37,161 nt of DNA from the NCBI GenBank assembly GCA_030678995.1, contig JAUXTQ010000028.1, forward strand, positions 1 through 37,161, written 5' to 3'. The notes below the pieces were generated by a model. That model was not told the origin of the DNA and made no database searches. It saw only the letters and a program-made list of their open reading frames with translations. Shown in pieces: positions 24,000-32,278 of this stretch. Made by a program: the position numbers and the translations under genes. The stretch's first letter is position 1; the number at the start of each line of letters is the position of its first letter. The DNA is from Caulobacter sp. (lineage in GTDB: Bacteria > Pseudomonadota > Alphaproteobacteria > Caulobacterales > Caulobacteraceae).

Positions 24000-24950
24000 C
24001 TATCGCGGCGAGGCGAAGACCGAGGACATCCAGCCGCGGGCGCCGTTCTCGTCGTCGACTTCCATCCAGACGCCGTTGCGGGCCCCGGTGGGGTAGACCA
24101 GCATGCCCTTGCGCGCGGTGTAGATGACGCGGGCGGTTGGCGAGGGCTCGGCCCGGACGGCGACGTCGGCCGTGACCACCTGGGCGGCCAGGCCGGCATT
24201 GGCCGAGGCGGTCTCGCCGTCGGGCACTGCGCCACTCTGCAGGTGGTTCACCAGGTCGACGAAGGCGTTGAAATAGGCGGCGCTGATGATCTTGCCGATT
24301 TCGGTGTCGGCGTATCCGCCGCCGGCCAGGGCGGCCAGGGCGCTGCTGCCCATGGCGCCGCCGCCGGCGGCCCAGCTGAGGTCGGTCTTCTTCGCCGTGC
24401 CCTCGGCCACATAGACCTGCTCGGTGGTCCGGGCGTCGACCAGGGTGATCAGCGCCTGGGCTTCCAGCCGACGGGTGCGGACCCCGCCGACCACCGCGCC
24501 GGCCTGACCGCCGATGAGGCCGCCGATGATACCGCCCACGGCGTTGCCGCCGGTGTCCTCGTCGGCGTTGGCCAGGTCCGGGATGATGAAATAGTCCGCC
24601 GCGACCACCTGGCCGCGACCGATGTTCGAGCCGCGCCGCAGCTCGCCGGAGCCGGACAGGTCGCGCTCGGTCTCGCGCATCTCCAGGCCCGCGCCGCGGT
24701 CGACGACGCGCAGGCAGCCCGAGCGCGAGGCATAGAGCTTCAGCAGGGCCTCGGGGTTCGACAGCCCGTACTGCAGCCACCAGCGGTTCTCGGGTTCCTG
24801 GATCGCCACCGTGCCCAGGGGGCGGGCGCAGCGCGGCAGCTGCGGCGTGGCGGCCTTTGGCGCCGGCTGGGCGCCGTACTGGGCATGGGCGGGCGCGGCG
24901 AGGCCGGCGATCAGACTGACGGCGGCGACGGCGGCGAATATCTTGCGCAT
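24000..24950 (-). CDS. CsgG-like periplasmic protein with C-terminal SH3 domain
   Basis: A 316-residue protein with a signal peptide (1-23, cleavage after AHA). Residues 40-235 resemble CsgG-type proteins: the strand GRGQVVAADYFIIPDL (111-126), a glycine-rich hydrophobic stretch GGIIGGLIGGQAGAVVGG (138-155), then the strand segment LEAQALITLVDARTTEQVY. Residues 253-316 form a bacterial SH3-like domain ending GWMSSVFASPR. Classical CsgG is a lipoprotein that oligomerises into an outer-membrane curli channel; this one has no lipobox cysteine and no curli genes nearby, so a soluble periplasmic or envelope-binding role is likelier. It is convergent with the AKR gene. Confidence 0.75.
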   Translation of the reverse strand: MRKIFAAVAAVSLIAGLAAPAHAQYGAQPAPKAATPQLPRCARPLGTVAIQEPENRWWLQYGLSNPEALLKLYASRSGCLRVVDRGAGLEMRETERDLSGSGELRRGSNIGRGQVVAADYFIIPDLANADEDTGGNAVGGIIGGLIGGQAGAVVGGVRTRRLEAQALITLVDARTTEQVYVAEGTAKKTDLSWAAGGGAMGSSALAALAGGGYADTEIGKIISAAYFNAFVDLVNHLQSGAVPDGETASANAGLAAQVVTADVAVRAEPSPTARVIYTARKGMLVYPTGARNGVWMEVDDENGARGWMSSVFASPR

Positions 24951-25016
24951 CTGGGCATCCCTTCGACGGATGCCGCGAATCCTAGGCGACCGCCACAGGG
25001 CTCGCGTTGCGCTGGA

Positions 25017-25853
25017 TCAAACGCTGTACCGCGTCCGGAACGCCGCCATGGCCGCGTTGGCCTCGGCGGTGAAGGTCTCCAGCACCTCGGCCTCGTCCGG
25101 GCCGTTGGTGAAGATGAAGAAGTCGTCGCGCTCCACCTGGTCGGCGATACGTTCGCCGGCGGCGGCGGCGGGCAGGCCGTGGGCCATGGGGTTGGGGCCG
25201 TCGATGGTCCGCGGCCGGGCCCCGCCGAACGTGTCGTGGCGGTTGCGGAACGAGTTCCAGATGTCGCTCTCGACCAGCCCCGGACAGATCACCCCGGCCG
25301 TCAGGTTGGTGTCCACGAAGTCCCGCCGCATGCACAGACTGTAGCCCATCACCGCATGCTTGGCGGCGGTGTAGGGGGCGACAATCCCGCCGCGCAGGTT
25401 GGGCGGCAGGCCCAGGGCGTGCTCGGAGGCGGTGTTGACGATCTTGCCCGGCAGGCCGCTGGCCAGCATCCGCGGCGCGAAGGTCTTCACCCCCAGATAG
25501 ACGCCGCGGATGTTGACCGAGAACACCCAGTCCCAGATGCGCTCGGGCGTGGCGTGGACGGTGGTCCCACCGCCGACGCCGGCGTTGTTGAACAGCAGCT
25601 GCGGCGCCTGGTCCCAGTGGCCGAAGGCGAGGTCGGCCGTGGCGTCCCAGCTGGCCTGGTCGATCACGTCGAGATAGCAGCTGGTGGCTTCCAGCCCCTG
25701 GTCGCGCAGGGACTCGGCCGCCGCCAGGGCGCGTTCGGCCTCGATGTCGGCCAGCACCACCTTCGCGCCGCGTTTGGCCAGCGCCGAGGCGACGCCGAAG
25801 CCGATGCCGGACGCCCCGCCGGTGATGACGGCGACCGCTCCGTTGACGTTCAT
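25017..25853 (-). CDS. SDR-family oxidoreductase, last gene of catabolic operon
   Basis: A 278-residue classical SDR with the cofactor motif TGGASGIG (11-18), D61-x-V after the third strand (LDV), NNAGVG (89-94), and active-site Y161-x-x-x-K165 (YTAAKH). The serine in NTASEH (S143) lies 18 rather than 13 residues before the tyrosine, because of an insertion (LGLPPNLRGG). The start at 25853 leaves one base after the upstream acyl-CoA dehydrogenase stop, so translation is probably coupled. Its likely job is NAD(P)-dependent oxidation of a hydroxy intermediate in the same pathway; the substrate is not known. Confidence 0.88.
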   Translation of the reverse strand: MNVNGAVAVITGGASGIGFGVASALAKRGAKVVLADIEAERALAAAESLRDQGLEATSCYLDVIDQASWDATADLAFGHWDQAPQLLFNNAGVGGGTTVHATPERIWDWVFSVNIRGVYLGVKTFAPRMLASGLPGKIVNTASEHALGLPPNLRGGIVAPYTAAKHAVMGYSLCMRRDFVDTNLTAGVICPGLVESDIWNSFRNRHDTFGGARPRTIDGPNPMAHGLPAAAAGERIADQVERDDFFIFTNGPDEAEVLETFTAEANAAMAAFRTRYSV

Positions 25854-25854
25854 C

Positions 25855-26982
25855 TCAGAAGCCCAGCACGCTGGCGTAGCGGTCGCGGTGATAGCCGGCC
25901 CCGCCGAACAGCTGCTCCGCCACCCGCGCGCGCTTGAGATAGAGGCCGGCGTCATGCACGTCGGTCATGCCGATGCCGCCGTGCATCTGGACCATCTCGT
26001 TGCTGACCAGATGGGCCAGCTCACTGGCCTTGCATTTGGCGAGGGAAGCGGCGGCGCGGTTGTCGGCGGCGCCGGAGTCGATCTGTTCCAGGGCGGCTTC
26101 GACGCAGGAGCGGGTGGTCTCCAGGTCGGTGAACATCTTCGCCGCGCGGTGCTGCAGTGACTGGAACGTGCCAATCACCTGGCCGAACTGGGTGCGGGTC
26201 TTGAGGTAGTCGAGGGTGATCTCGAAGGCCTGCAGGGCGCTGCCGAGCATCTCGGCGGCGAGGCCCGCGCGGGCGCGGTCGAGCACCGGCTCAAGGATCG
26301 CCCAGCCCTTGCCGACCTCGCCCAGCAGCTCGCCCTTGGCGCCAGCAAAGGTGATCTCGGCGGCGCCGCGGCTGTCGGCCAGGGCCAGGTGCTTGCGGGT
26401 GACGCCCGCCGCGCCGCCCTCGACGAGGAACAGGGTGAGGCCATCCGTCTCGCCCGGCTTGCCGCCGGTGCGGGCGGCGACGATCAGCAGGTCGGCCGCC
26501 TCGCCGTCGATGACGAAGGTCTTGGTTCCGTTCAACGTCCAACCATCTCCGGCCTTTTCGGCCTTGAGGGCGGTCATTTCGGGGGCGTGGTGGGCCTTTT
26601 CATCGATCGCCAGCGTCGTGACGACCTCGCCAGCGGCGATCTTCGGCAGCCAGGCGCGCTTCTGGGCGTCCGAACCGCCCAGGGTCAGGGCTGCGGCGCC
26701 GATCAGGGCGGTCGAGAGCAGCGGCGAGGCGACCAGGGTGCGGCCGGTCTCTTCCAGGATCAGGCCAAGGCTGAGATAGCCGAAGGCGGTGCCGTCATAG
26801 TCCTCCGGCACGATCACCCCGGCCCAGCCCATCTGGCCCATCTCGGCCCAGGCGGCGGCGTCGAAGCTGGCCCCCGAGCCACTGTCGCGCAGGGCGCGCA
26901 GCCTGGTCACCGGCGAGGACTCCTGCGCCCAGCTCTTGGCCGCGTCGCGCAGCATGGTCTGTTCTTCGTTCAGGACGGCCAT
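25855..26982 (-). CDS. Acyl-CoA dehydrogenase, probable partner subunit
   Basis: A 375-residue ACAD-family protein. The N-terminal helical domain, middle strand domain (TTLAIDEKAHH..., IDGEAADLLIVAA) and C-terminal FAD-contact segment TRTQFGQVIGTFQSLQHRAAKM are present, as is QMHGGIGMTDVHD. Where ordinary ACADs have the catalytic glutamate (the E of YEGT), this protein reads LFGGAG (358-363), with no glutamate. Together with the tightly linked ACAD at 27592-28800 this suggests a two-subunit alpha2beta2 enzyme like those of mycobacterial steroid side-chain degradation. The start at 26982 is one base after the isomerase stop. Confidence 0.87.
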   Translation of the reverse strand: MAVLNEEQTMLRDAAKSWAQESSPVTRLRALRDSGSGASFDAAAWAEMGQMGWAGVIVPEDYDGTAFGYLSLGLILEETGRTLVASPLLSTALIGAAALTLGGSDAQKRAWLPKIAAGEVVTTLAIDEKAHHAPEMTALKAEKAGDGWTLNGTKTFVIDGEAADLLIVAARTGGKPGETDGLTLFLVEGGAAGVTRKHLALADSRGAAEITFAGAKGELLGEVGKGWAILEPVLDRARAGLAAEMLGSALQAFEITLDYLKTRTQFGQVIGTFQSLQHRAAKMFTDLETTRSCVEAALEQIDSGAADNRAAASLAKCKASELAHLVSNEMVQMHGGIGMTDVHDAGLYLKRARVAEQLFGGAGYHRDRYASVLGF

Positions 26983-26983
26983 G

Positions 26984-27592
26984 TCAGGCGTGCTCCTTGG
27001 AGTGGTGGATGGCCCAGGCGAGGGCCTGTTCCAGACGGTCGTTGCCCCAGAAGAGCTCGCCGTCGGCGGTGATGAAGCTGGGGGAGCCGAAGACGCCGCG
27101 CGCCTTGGCCTGGTTCACATGGTCCTTGAGCCGCGCCTTGACCGGCTCCGACTGGGCCGCCTCGAGCGCCTCGTGCGGCGCGCCGCCGGCCTCGGCGATC
27201 AGCGGGGCGAGCACCTCGGGGTCAGAGATGTCCTGGTCGGCGACGAAATTGGCCTCATAGACCTTGCGGCTGAAGTCCGGCGTCCAGCCGTCGTCCAGGC
27301 CGGCGATCGCCACCCGCGCGGCCAGCAGGCCGTTGCGCGGGAATTGCGAAGGGTGGTTTAACGGTAAACCTTCTTCCGCGCAGACCCGCTCCATGTCCCG
27401 CCACATGTACTTGCCCTTGACCGGGAAGGCGTTGAACGGGCTGTCCGTCAGCCCCTGCTGGGCGTGGAACAGCGGCCCGAGCAGGAACGGCCGCCAGACG
27501 ACGGCCACCCCGGCCTCCGCCGCCAGCCGCTCGACGCGCATGGCGGCCGGATAGCTGTAGGTCGAGGCGAACTCGTACCAGAACTCGATCAT
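26984..27592 (-). CDS. 2-hydroxychromene-2-carboxylate isomerase-like DsbA-family protein
   Basis: A 202-residue kappa-class GST/DsbA-like thioredoxin-fold protein. The N-terminus FWYEFASTYSYPAAMRVE puts a serine (S10) where kappa GSTs and HCCA isomerases bind glutathione; there is no CxxC. The C-terminal VFGSPSFITADGELFWGNDRL (about 165-185) is the cis-proline strand. HCCA isomerase acts in naphthalene breakdown, but relatives sit in many catabolic clusters with unknown substrates. The ATG overlaps the stop of the upstream ACAD by one base (TGATG), placing it firmly in the operon. Confidence 0.88.
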   Translation of the reverse strand: MIEFWYEFASTYSYPAAMRVERLAAEAGVAVVWRPFLLGPLFHAQQGLTDSPFNAFPVKGKYMWRDMERVCAEEGLPLNHPSQFPRNGLLAARVAIAGLDDGWTPDFSRKVYEANFVADQDISDPEVLAPLIAEAGGAPHEALEAAQSEPVKARLKDHVNQAKARGVFGSPSFITADGELFWGNDRLEQALAWAIHHSKEHA

Positions 27593-28800
27593 CACTGGTG
27601 GTCCAGCAGACCGAGCACCCGCTTGGCGACGACGTTGAGGTTGATCTCGCTGGTGCCGCCCTCGATGGAGTTGGCCTTGGCCCGCAGCATCGCGCGCATC
27701 GCGCCGATCTCGCCGGCGGAGAAGCTCTCGCCCTCCCAGCCCAGGCCCTGCAGGCCCAGCGCCTCGACGGTCAGCTCGGTGCGCTCCTGGTTCAGCTTGG
27801 CGGCGGCGTATTTGATGATCGAGGTGGCCGCGCTGGGCCCCTTGCTGGCCTTGCCCTCGGCCTCGGCCTGTCGGACGGTCAGCTGGAAGGCGGCGGAGTC
27901 CATTCTGTGAGAGCTGATCCGGCCGCGCAGGTCGGCATCGGCGATGCGGCCCTGGGCGTCCACGCCCACATGCTCCTTGGCCGCCTCGACCACGTCGATG
28001 CCGGCCCCGCCGCCGAATCCGCCGGCGGAGATGTTCTGGCGTTCGTACTGCAGCAGGCGCTTGGCGATTTCCCAGCCGCCGTTGAGCTTGCCCACCAGCT
28101 GGTCCTTGGGGACCTTCACGTCGGTGAAGAAGGTCTCGCAGAACGGCGATGAACCGCTGATCAGCTTGATCGGCCGGGTCTCGACGCCCTCGCTGGTCAT
28201 GTCGAACAGCACGAACGAGATGCCCTCGTGCTTCTTGGAGGTGTCGGTGCGCACCAGGCAGAAGATCCAGTCGGCCTGGTCGGCGTAGCTGGTCCAGACC
28301 TTCTGGCCGTTGATCAGGAAGTGATCGCCCTTGTCCTCGCACTTGGTCTGCAGGCCGGCGAGGTCGGAGCCGGCGCCCGGCTCGCTGTAGCCCTGGCACC
28401 AGCGGATCTCACCCTTGACGATGCCGGGCAGGAACTTCTGCTTCTGTTCCTCGGTGGCGTACTCCAGCAGCACCGGACCGAGCATCCAGATGCCGAAGCT
28501 CATCAGGGCCGGCCGGGCCTTGATGCGCCGCAGTTCGCCTTCCAGCACCTTGTTCTGTTCGCGGGTCAGTCCGCCGCCGCCGTACTCGGTCGGCCACATC
28601 GGGGCGGTCCAGCCCTTGGCGGCCATCCGGTCCAGCCACAGCTTCGCGTCCTTGTTGGTCGGGTTGAACCGCCGCCCGCCCCAGGGCGCCTCGGTCTCGT
28701 CGTCCATCGGGCTGTTGAGCGACGGCGGATAATTGGCCGCCAGCCAGTCGCGCACCTCCGCGCGGAAGGCCTCAAGGTCGCCGCCGCCAAAATCCGCCAT
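27592..28800 (-). CDS. Acyl-CoA dehydrogenase, catalytic-type subunit; first gene of operon
   Basis: A 402-residue ACAD of the longer FadE type. It shows WCQGYSEPGAGSDLAGL (134-150), WTSYADQADWIFCLVRT (FAD/substrate strand), YERQNISAGG, and the C-terminal SIEGGTSEINLN with E380 at the usual catalytic-base position. It would introduce a C2-C3 double bond into an acyl-CoA, passing electrons to ETF. The start at 28800 (MADFGGGDLEAF) has GGGAGA upstream; the further 22 open codons are not needed. It probably pairs with the E-less ACAD two genes downstream. The four genes 28800 to 25017 overlap or are one base apart and form one transcript. Confidence 0.92.
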   Translation of the reverse strand: MADFGGGDLEAFRAEVRDWLAANYPPSLNSPMDDETEAPWGGRRFNPTNKDAKLWLDRMAAKGWTAPMWPTEYGGGGLTREQNKVLEGELRRIKARPALMSFGIWMLGPVLLEYATEEQKQKFLPGIVKGEIRWCQGYSEPGAGSDLAGLQTKCEDKGDHFLINGQKVWTSYADQADWIFCLVRTDTSKKHEGISFVLFDMTSEGVETRPIKLISGSSPFCETFFTDVKVPKDQLVGKLNGGWEIAKRLLQYERQNISAGGFGGGAGIDVVEAAKEHVGVDAQGRIADADLRGRISSHRMDSAAFQLTVRQAEAEGKASKGPSAATSIIKYAAAKLNQERTELTVEALGLQGLGWEGESFSAGEIGAMRAMLRAKANSIEGGTSEINLNVVAKRVLGLLDHQ

Positions 28801-28894
28801 GGCCGTTCTCCCGCTTCTGCTTTGCCCCAGCTTACCGCGCGCCACCGCCGGAGCAACCCGGTTCAAACGAGCGTTCGACTCTATTGAGAGACGC

Positions 28895-29098
28895 CTAGCG
28901 CGGCTGGTAAATGCCCAAAAGGTTGGCCAGGTGGACCAGCAGGAACAGCATGGCCGCCGCCGACATCACCATCACCCCGCGCCAGGGAATCATCCGCGGC
29001 CCCTTGACCAGGTTGGGCGGCAGGGCCCCGCGCCAGCCCGCGAAGACGGCCAGGGCCAGCAGGGCGGCGGTGATCGCCAGCGTGGTCGTCATGTCCAT
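28895..29098 (-). CDS. Small two-helix membrane protein, 67 residues
   Basis: Two hydrophobic helices (about residues 5-24 and 42-63) joined by a basic Pro-containing loop GALPPNLVKGPRMIPWRG. It reads well as an inner-membrane hairpin protein and lies in its own transcription unit between the ACAD operon and podJ, divergent from podJ. No family recognised. ATG 29092 is an alternative start. Another frame over the same DNA (28881-29159) is longer but not protein-like. Confidence 0.65.
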   Translation of the reverse strand: MDMTTTLAITAALLALAVFAGWRGALPPNLVKGPRMIPWRGVMVMSAAAMLFLLVHLANLLGIYQPR

Positions 29099-29174
29099 CC
29101 GGGCCAGATGGCGGCCCCCGCCCGCCGATGCAAGCTTCGTCCACAGCTAATCGTCGCACCCCCTATATTTAGCG

Positions 29175-29189
29175 TTAACCCCGCGTTTA
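29175..29189 (+). promoter_or_regulatory. CtrA-like box upstream of podJ
   Basis: TTAA (29175-29178), 7 bases, TTTA (29186-29189): one mismatch from the CtrA recognition sequence TTAA-N7-TTAA of Caulobacter. It lies 31 to 45 bases before the podJ ATG, in a locally AT-rich patch of an otherwise GC-rich region. A GATTC (29237-29241), a CcrM methylation site, lies just inside the gene. Confidence 0.5.
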
Positions 29190-29219
29190 CACACAATCTC
29201 TGCCCCGGTAGCGTCCTCT

Positions 29220-32213
29220 ATGAGTGCCGGAGACACGATTCGTATGACGTCGGGGGCGCCCTGGAGCGTGAAGGGAATCGACCCTAAGGCGCGTGAGATC
29301 GCCAAGGATCTCGCGCGACGTTCCGGCATGACGCTTGGCGAATGGCTCAACCGCATGATCGTCGAGGGCGACGCGCCCGACGAGCCGGTCCTGGACCCGA
29401 CCTTCGAGACCCCGCTGGACCCCGTGATCATCGGCACGCCACGGCCCGGGGCGGAGACCCGCTACGAGGTCGCCGGACATCCCGCTGACGAGGTCGGCCG
29501 GGTCGCCGAGGCGATCGAACGGCTGACCACCCGCATCGAGGCGGCCGAGCAGCGCTCGACCCTGGCCATCACCGGCATCGACCAGTCCGTGCGCGGGGCC
29601 CTGTCCCGCCTGGAGATGGCCGAGCGCGAACAGACCGCCGTCGCCGCCCGTTTCGAGGGCGCGGTGGATGAGCTGAAGAGCGAATACGGCGGCGTCGGCG
29701 AACGGATCCGCCGCATGGAGCTGGAGTCGACCGGCCCCCGCTCGGCCGAGGCCCTGCGATCGCTGGAAGGCATGCTCGGCAAGGTCGCCGGGCAACTCTA
29801 CGAGGGCGAGGCCCGCACCCGTGAGACCCTGGCCGCCGTCGAGGCTCGCATCGCCGCGGTCGAGACGGCGCCCGCCGTTGATCCGGCCCAGCTGGCCGAG
29901 GCCGTGGTCATCCGCGTCGAGGAGGCGGAGAGCCGCACCACCGACGCCCTGCGTGATCTGGGCGCCTCGTTCGTGGTGCTCGACCGCCGGCTGCGCACCG
30001 TGGAAAGCGGCGCCGGCGGCGGCGGCGAGCGCCTGGAAGCCCTGGCCGCCGACCTGACCCGCCGCATGGAAGCCACCCGCGCGGAGATGGCGGAGAACCT
30101 GCGCCGCGCCTCCGAGGGCCGCTTCGACCGCATGGAACACAAGCTGTCGGAGATGAGCACGCACATCCAGACGGCGGAGACCCGTTCGGCCCAGGCCATC
30201 GAGCGTATGGGGCGGGAGGTTGTCAGTATGGCCGACAGTCTGAGCCGACGCGTCCAGGCGGTGGAGAACCACGGCGCCGACGCGGTCGAACAGATCGGCG
30301 GCGAGGTGGCGCGCATCGCAACGGTGGTCGAGCAGAAGCTCAACCGGGCGGACAATGTCCAGGCCCAGGCCCTCGAGAAGCTGGGCGGCGAGATCGCCCG
30401 CATCACCGAGCGGCTGGCCGAGCGGATCGCCAACTCCGAGCGGCGGGGCGCCCTGGCCATAGATGAGGTCGGCGAGCAGGTCGCCCGGGTCACCGAACGC
30501 ATCAATCAGCGCCAGGAACGGTCCTCCGCCGACCTGGCCGAGCGCATCCGCCAGAGCGAGGAGCGCACCGCCCGCCTGCTGGAAGAGGCCCGCGAGAAGA
30601 TCGACGCCAGCCTGAGCAACTCCCACCGTCGGCTGGCCGAGCAGGTGGCCCAGGGGCCGGCCGCCGCCGCCGGCGCGGCCGCGCCGGTTCTGCATCGGCC
30701 CGAGCCGCCGCGCGAGCCGTTTGGTGATCCGTTCGCCTCCGAACCCTTCCCGGCGCCGGGCCGCTCGATTCCGGAAGAGGCCTTCGCACCTCAGGCCTTC
30801 GCCCGCCCGCCGGACGAGCCGGCGCTGCCCGAGCCGGAGCCCTTCCCGACCGCCGAGCGCGGCCCGCCGGCCTTCTCCGACGAGGACTTCGAGGCCGCCG
30901 ATGGCTTCGCTCCGCTGTCCGACGAGGTGGAGGTTCCCCAGGCGCCGGAAATTCCGCCCGGGCCCGTGATCGCGCCGCTGGATGTCGATGACATGCCCCG
31001 GCCGCGGTCGACCCGCGAGGTGCTCGACCAGGCCCGCGCCGCCGCGCGCATGGCCAGTGCGCCCGAACCCCGCCCGGCCTCGGCCGAGAAGCGCGGCCTG
31101 TTCGGTTCCAGCGCGAAGAAGCCGAGGCGCCGCGCGGGCTCGGCGCTGACCTCGGCCCTGGTGGTGTCGGTCGGGGCCGTGACCATGGCCGCGCTGTCGG
31201 TCGGGGGCGTGCTGCTGGTCGGGCCCGACGGCGGCGGCAAGGTGGCCGACCGGGTCGCCCAGGCCCTGCAGCGCCGCGACGCCGACGCCAAGGGCGAGGT
31301 GCTCACCGCCGAGGCCGACACCACGCCGGCTCCGCGCGACACGCCGCGGGTCGCCGTCGCCATCGGTCCGCAGGGCCTGGCGCCCGGCGGCGCACAGCTC
31401 GTTCCCGGCCTCGCCGGCGGCCCCGAGGCGCCTGGTGAACCCGGCGCGACCCCGGCCGAAAGCCCGGCGACCCTCTACGCCGATGCCGTGCGCCGCATCG
31501 AGGCGCGCGACTTCACCGGCGTCCCGGCGCTGAAGCGCGCCGCCAGCCTGGGCTACGCTCCGGCCCAGTTCTTCCTCGCCAAACTCTACGAGAACGGCGA
31601 GGCGGGGCTGAGGAAGGACGCCGCCGAGGCTCGCCGCTGGACCGAACGCGCCGCCCAGGGCGGCGACCGCAAGGCGATGCACAATCTCGGCCTCTACTAT
31701 TTCGAGGGGCAGGGCGGCGCGAAGAACACCACCACCGCCGCCCAGTGGTTCCGCAAGGCCGCGGACCTGGGCCTGTCGGACAGCCAGTACAATCTCGGCC
31801 GCCTCTACGAGGAAGGCTACGGCGTGATGCAGAACGCCGCCGAGGCCTACAAATGGTACCTGATCGCCGCCCGCGCCGGCGACGCTGAGGCCAAGTCCAG
31901 CGCCGAGCGGGTCAAGAAGGACCTGTCGCCGGAAGCGCGAAGCGCCGCTGAGCGCTCGGCCGTGGGTTTCCGCGCCAGCGGTCCCGTCGCCGCCCGCCCG
32001 GCGGCCCAGGCCAGCGTGGGCGGAACCACCGCCGGCGTGACCTCGGCCCAGAAGGCGCTCTCGACTCTCGGCTACTACCGCGGTCCGCAGGACGGCGTTG
32101 CGTCCCAGGGCCTGAAGGGCGCCATCGCCGCCTTCCAGCGCGACCAAGGCCTGCCCCAGACCGGCAACCTCGATCCGCAAACTCTCGCCAAGCTATCGAC
32201 CTACGCGCGGTGA
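29220..32213 (+). CDS. podJ: Polar organelle development protein PodJ
   Basis: A 997-residue single-pass membrane scaffold close in size to Caulobacter PodJ (about 970). Domains in order: conserved N-terminus WSVKGIDPKAREIAKDLARRSGMTLGEWLNRMI (residues 15-47), long coiled coil (about 80-475), Pro/Glu-rich disordered region (480-635) ending in a basic patch, membrane helix (about 640-667), Pro/Ala-rich periplasmic linker, Sel1-like repeats (about 750-885) and a PG_binding_1 domain (about 940-997). In Caulobacter PodJ marks the new pole, recruits factors including PleC, and is needed for pilus and holdfast formation; the periplasmic part is proteolytically removed during the cycle. Same-strand and antisense long frames are shadows caused by high GC. 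The CtrA-like box in front fits cell-cycle control. Confidence 0.95.
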   Translation: MSAGDTIRMTSGAPWSVKGIDPKAREIAKDLARRSGMTLGEWLNRMIVEGDAPDEPVLDPTFETPLDPVIIGTPRPGAETRYEVAGHPADEVGRVAEAIERLTTRIEAAEQRSTLAITGIDQSVRGALSRLEMAEREQTAVAARFEGAVDELKSEYGGVGERIRRMELESTGPRSAEALRSLEGMLGKVAGQLYEGEARTRETLAAVEARIAAVETAPAVDPAQLAEAVVIRVEEAESRTTDALRDLGASFVVLDRRLRTVESGAGGGGERLEALAADLTRRMEATRAEMAENLRRASEGRFDRMEHKLSEMSTHIQTAETRSAQAIERMGREVVSMADSLSRRVQAVENHGADAVEQIGGEVARIATVVEQKLNRADNVQAQALEKLGGEIARITERLAERIANSERRGALAIDEVGEQVARVTERINQRQERSSADLAERIRQSEERTARLLEEAREKIDASLSNSHRRLAEQVAQGPAAAAGAAAPVLHRPEPPREPFGDPFASEPFPAPGRSIPEEAFAPQAFARPPDEPALPEPEPFPTAERGPPAFSDEDFEAADGFAPLSDEVEVPQAPEIPPGPVIAPLDVDDMPRPRSTREVLDQARAAARMASAPEPRPASAEKRGLFGSSAKKPRRRAGSALTSALVVSVGAVTMAALSVGGVLLVGPDGGGKVADRVAQALQRRDADAKGEVLTAEADTTPAPRDTPRVAVAIGPQGLAPGGAQLVPGLAGGPEAPGEPGATPAESPATLYADAVRRIEARDFTGVPALKRAASLGYAPAQFFLAKLYENGEAGLRKDAAEARRWTERAAQGGDRKAMHNLGLYYFEGQGGAKNTTTAAQWFRKAADLGLSDSQYNLGRLYEEGYGVMQNAAEAYKWYLIAARAGDAEAKSSAERVKKDLSPEARSAAERSAVGFRASGPVAARPAAQASVGGTTAGVTSAQKALSTLGYYRGPQDGVASQGLKGAIAAFQRDQGLPQTGNLDPQTLAKLSTYAR

Positions 32214-32278
32214 TGCGCGGCCGGCGCGGCGAGGCGAACGGTGATGTCGCCCTGGCGCGGGAAGGGCTTGGCTAGGCC

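Noticed and set aside
24538..24552. Internal repeats in the CsgG-like gene as a separate element
   Set aside because: Glycine codon runs explain the repetition; it is part of the Gly-rich hydrophobic segment of the protein.
29187..32180. 997-residue open frame antisense to podJ
   Set aside because: Low-complexity Arg/Gly/Leu composition from high-GC codon third positions; podJ on the other strand has clear domains.
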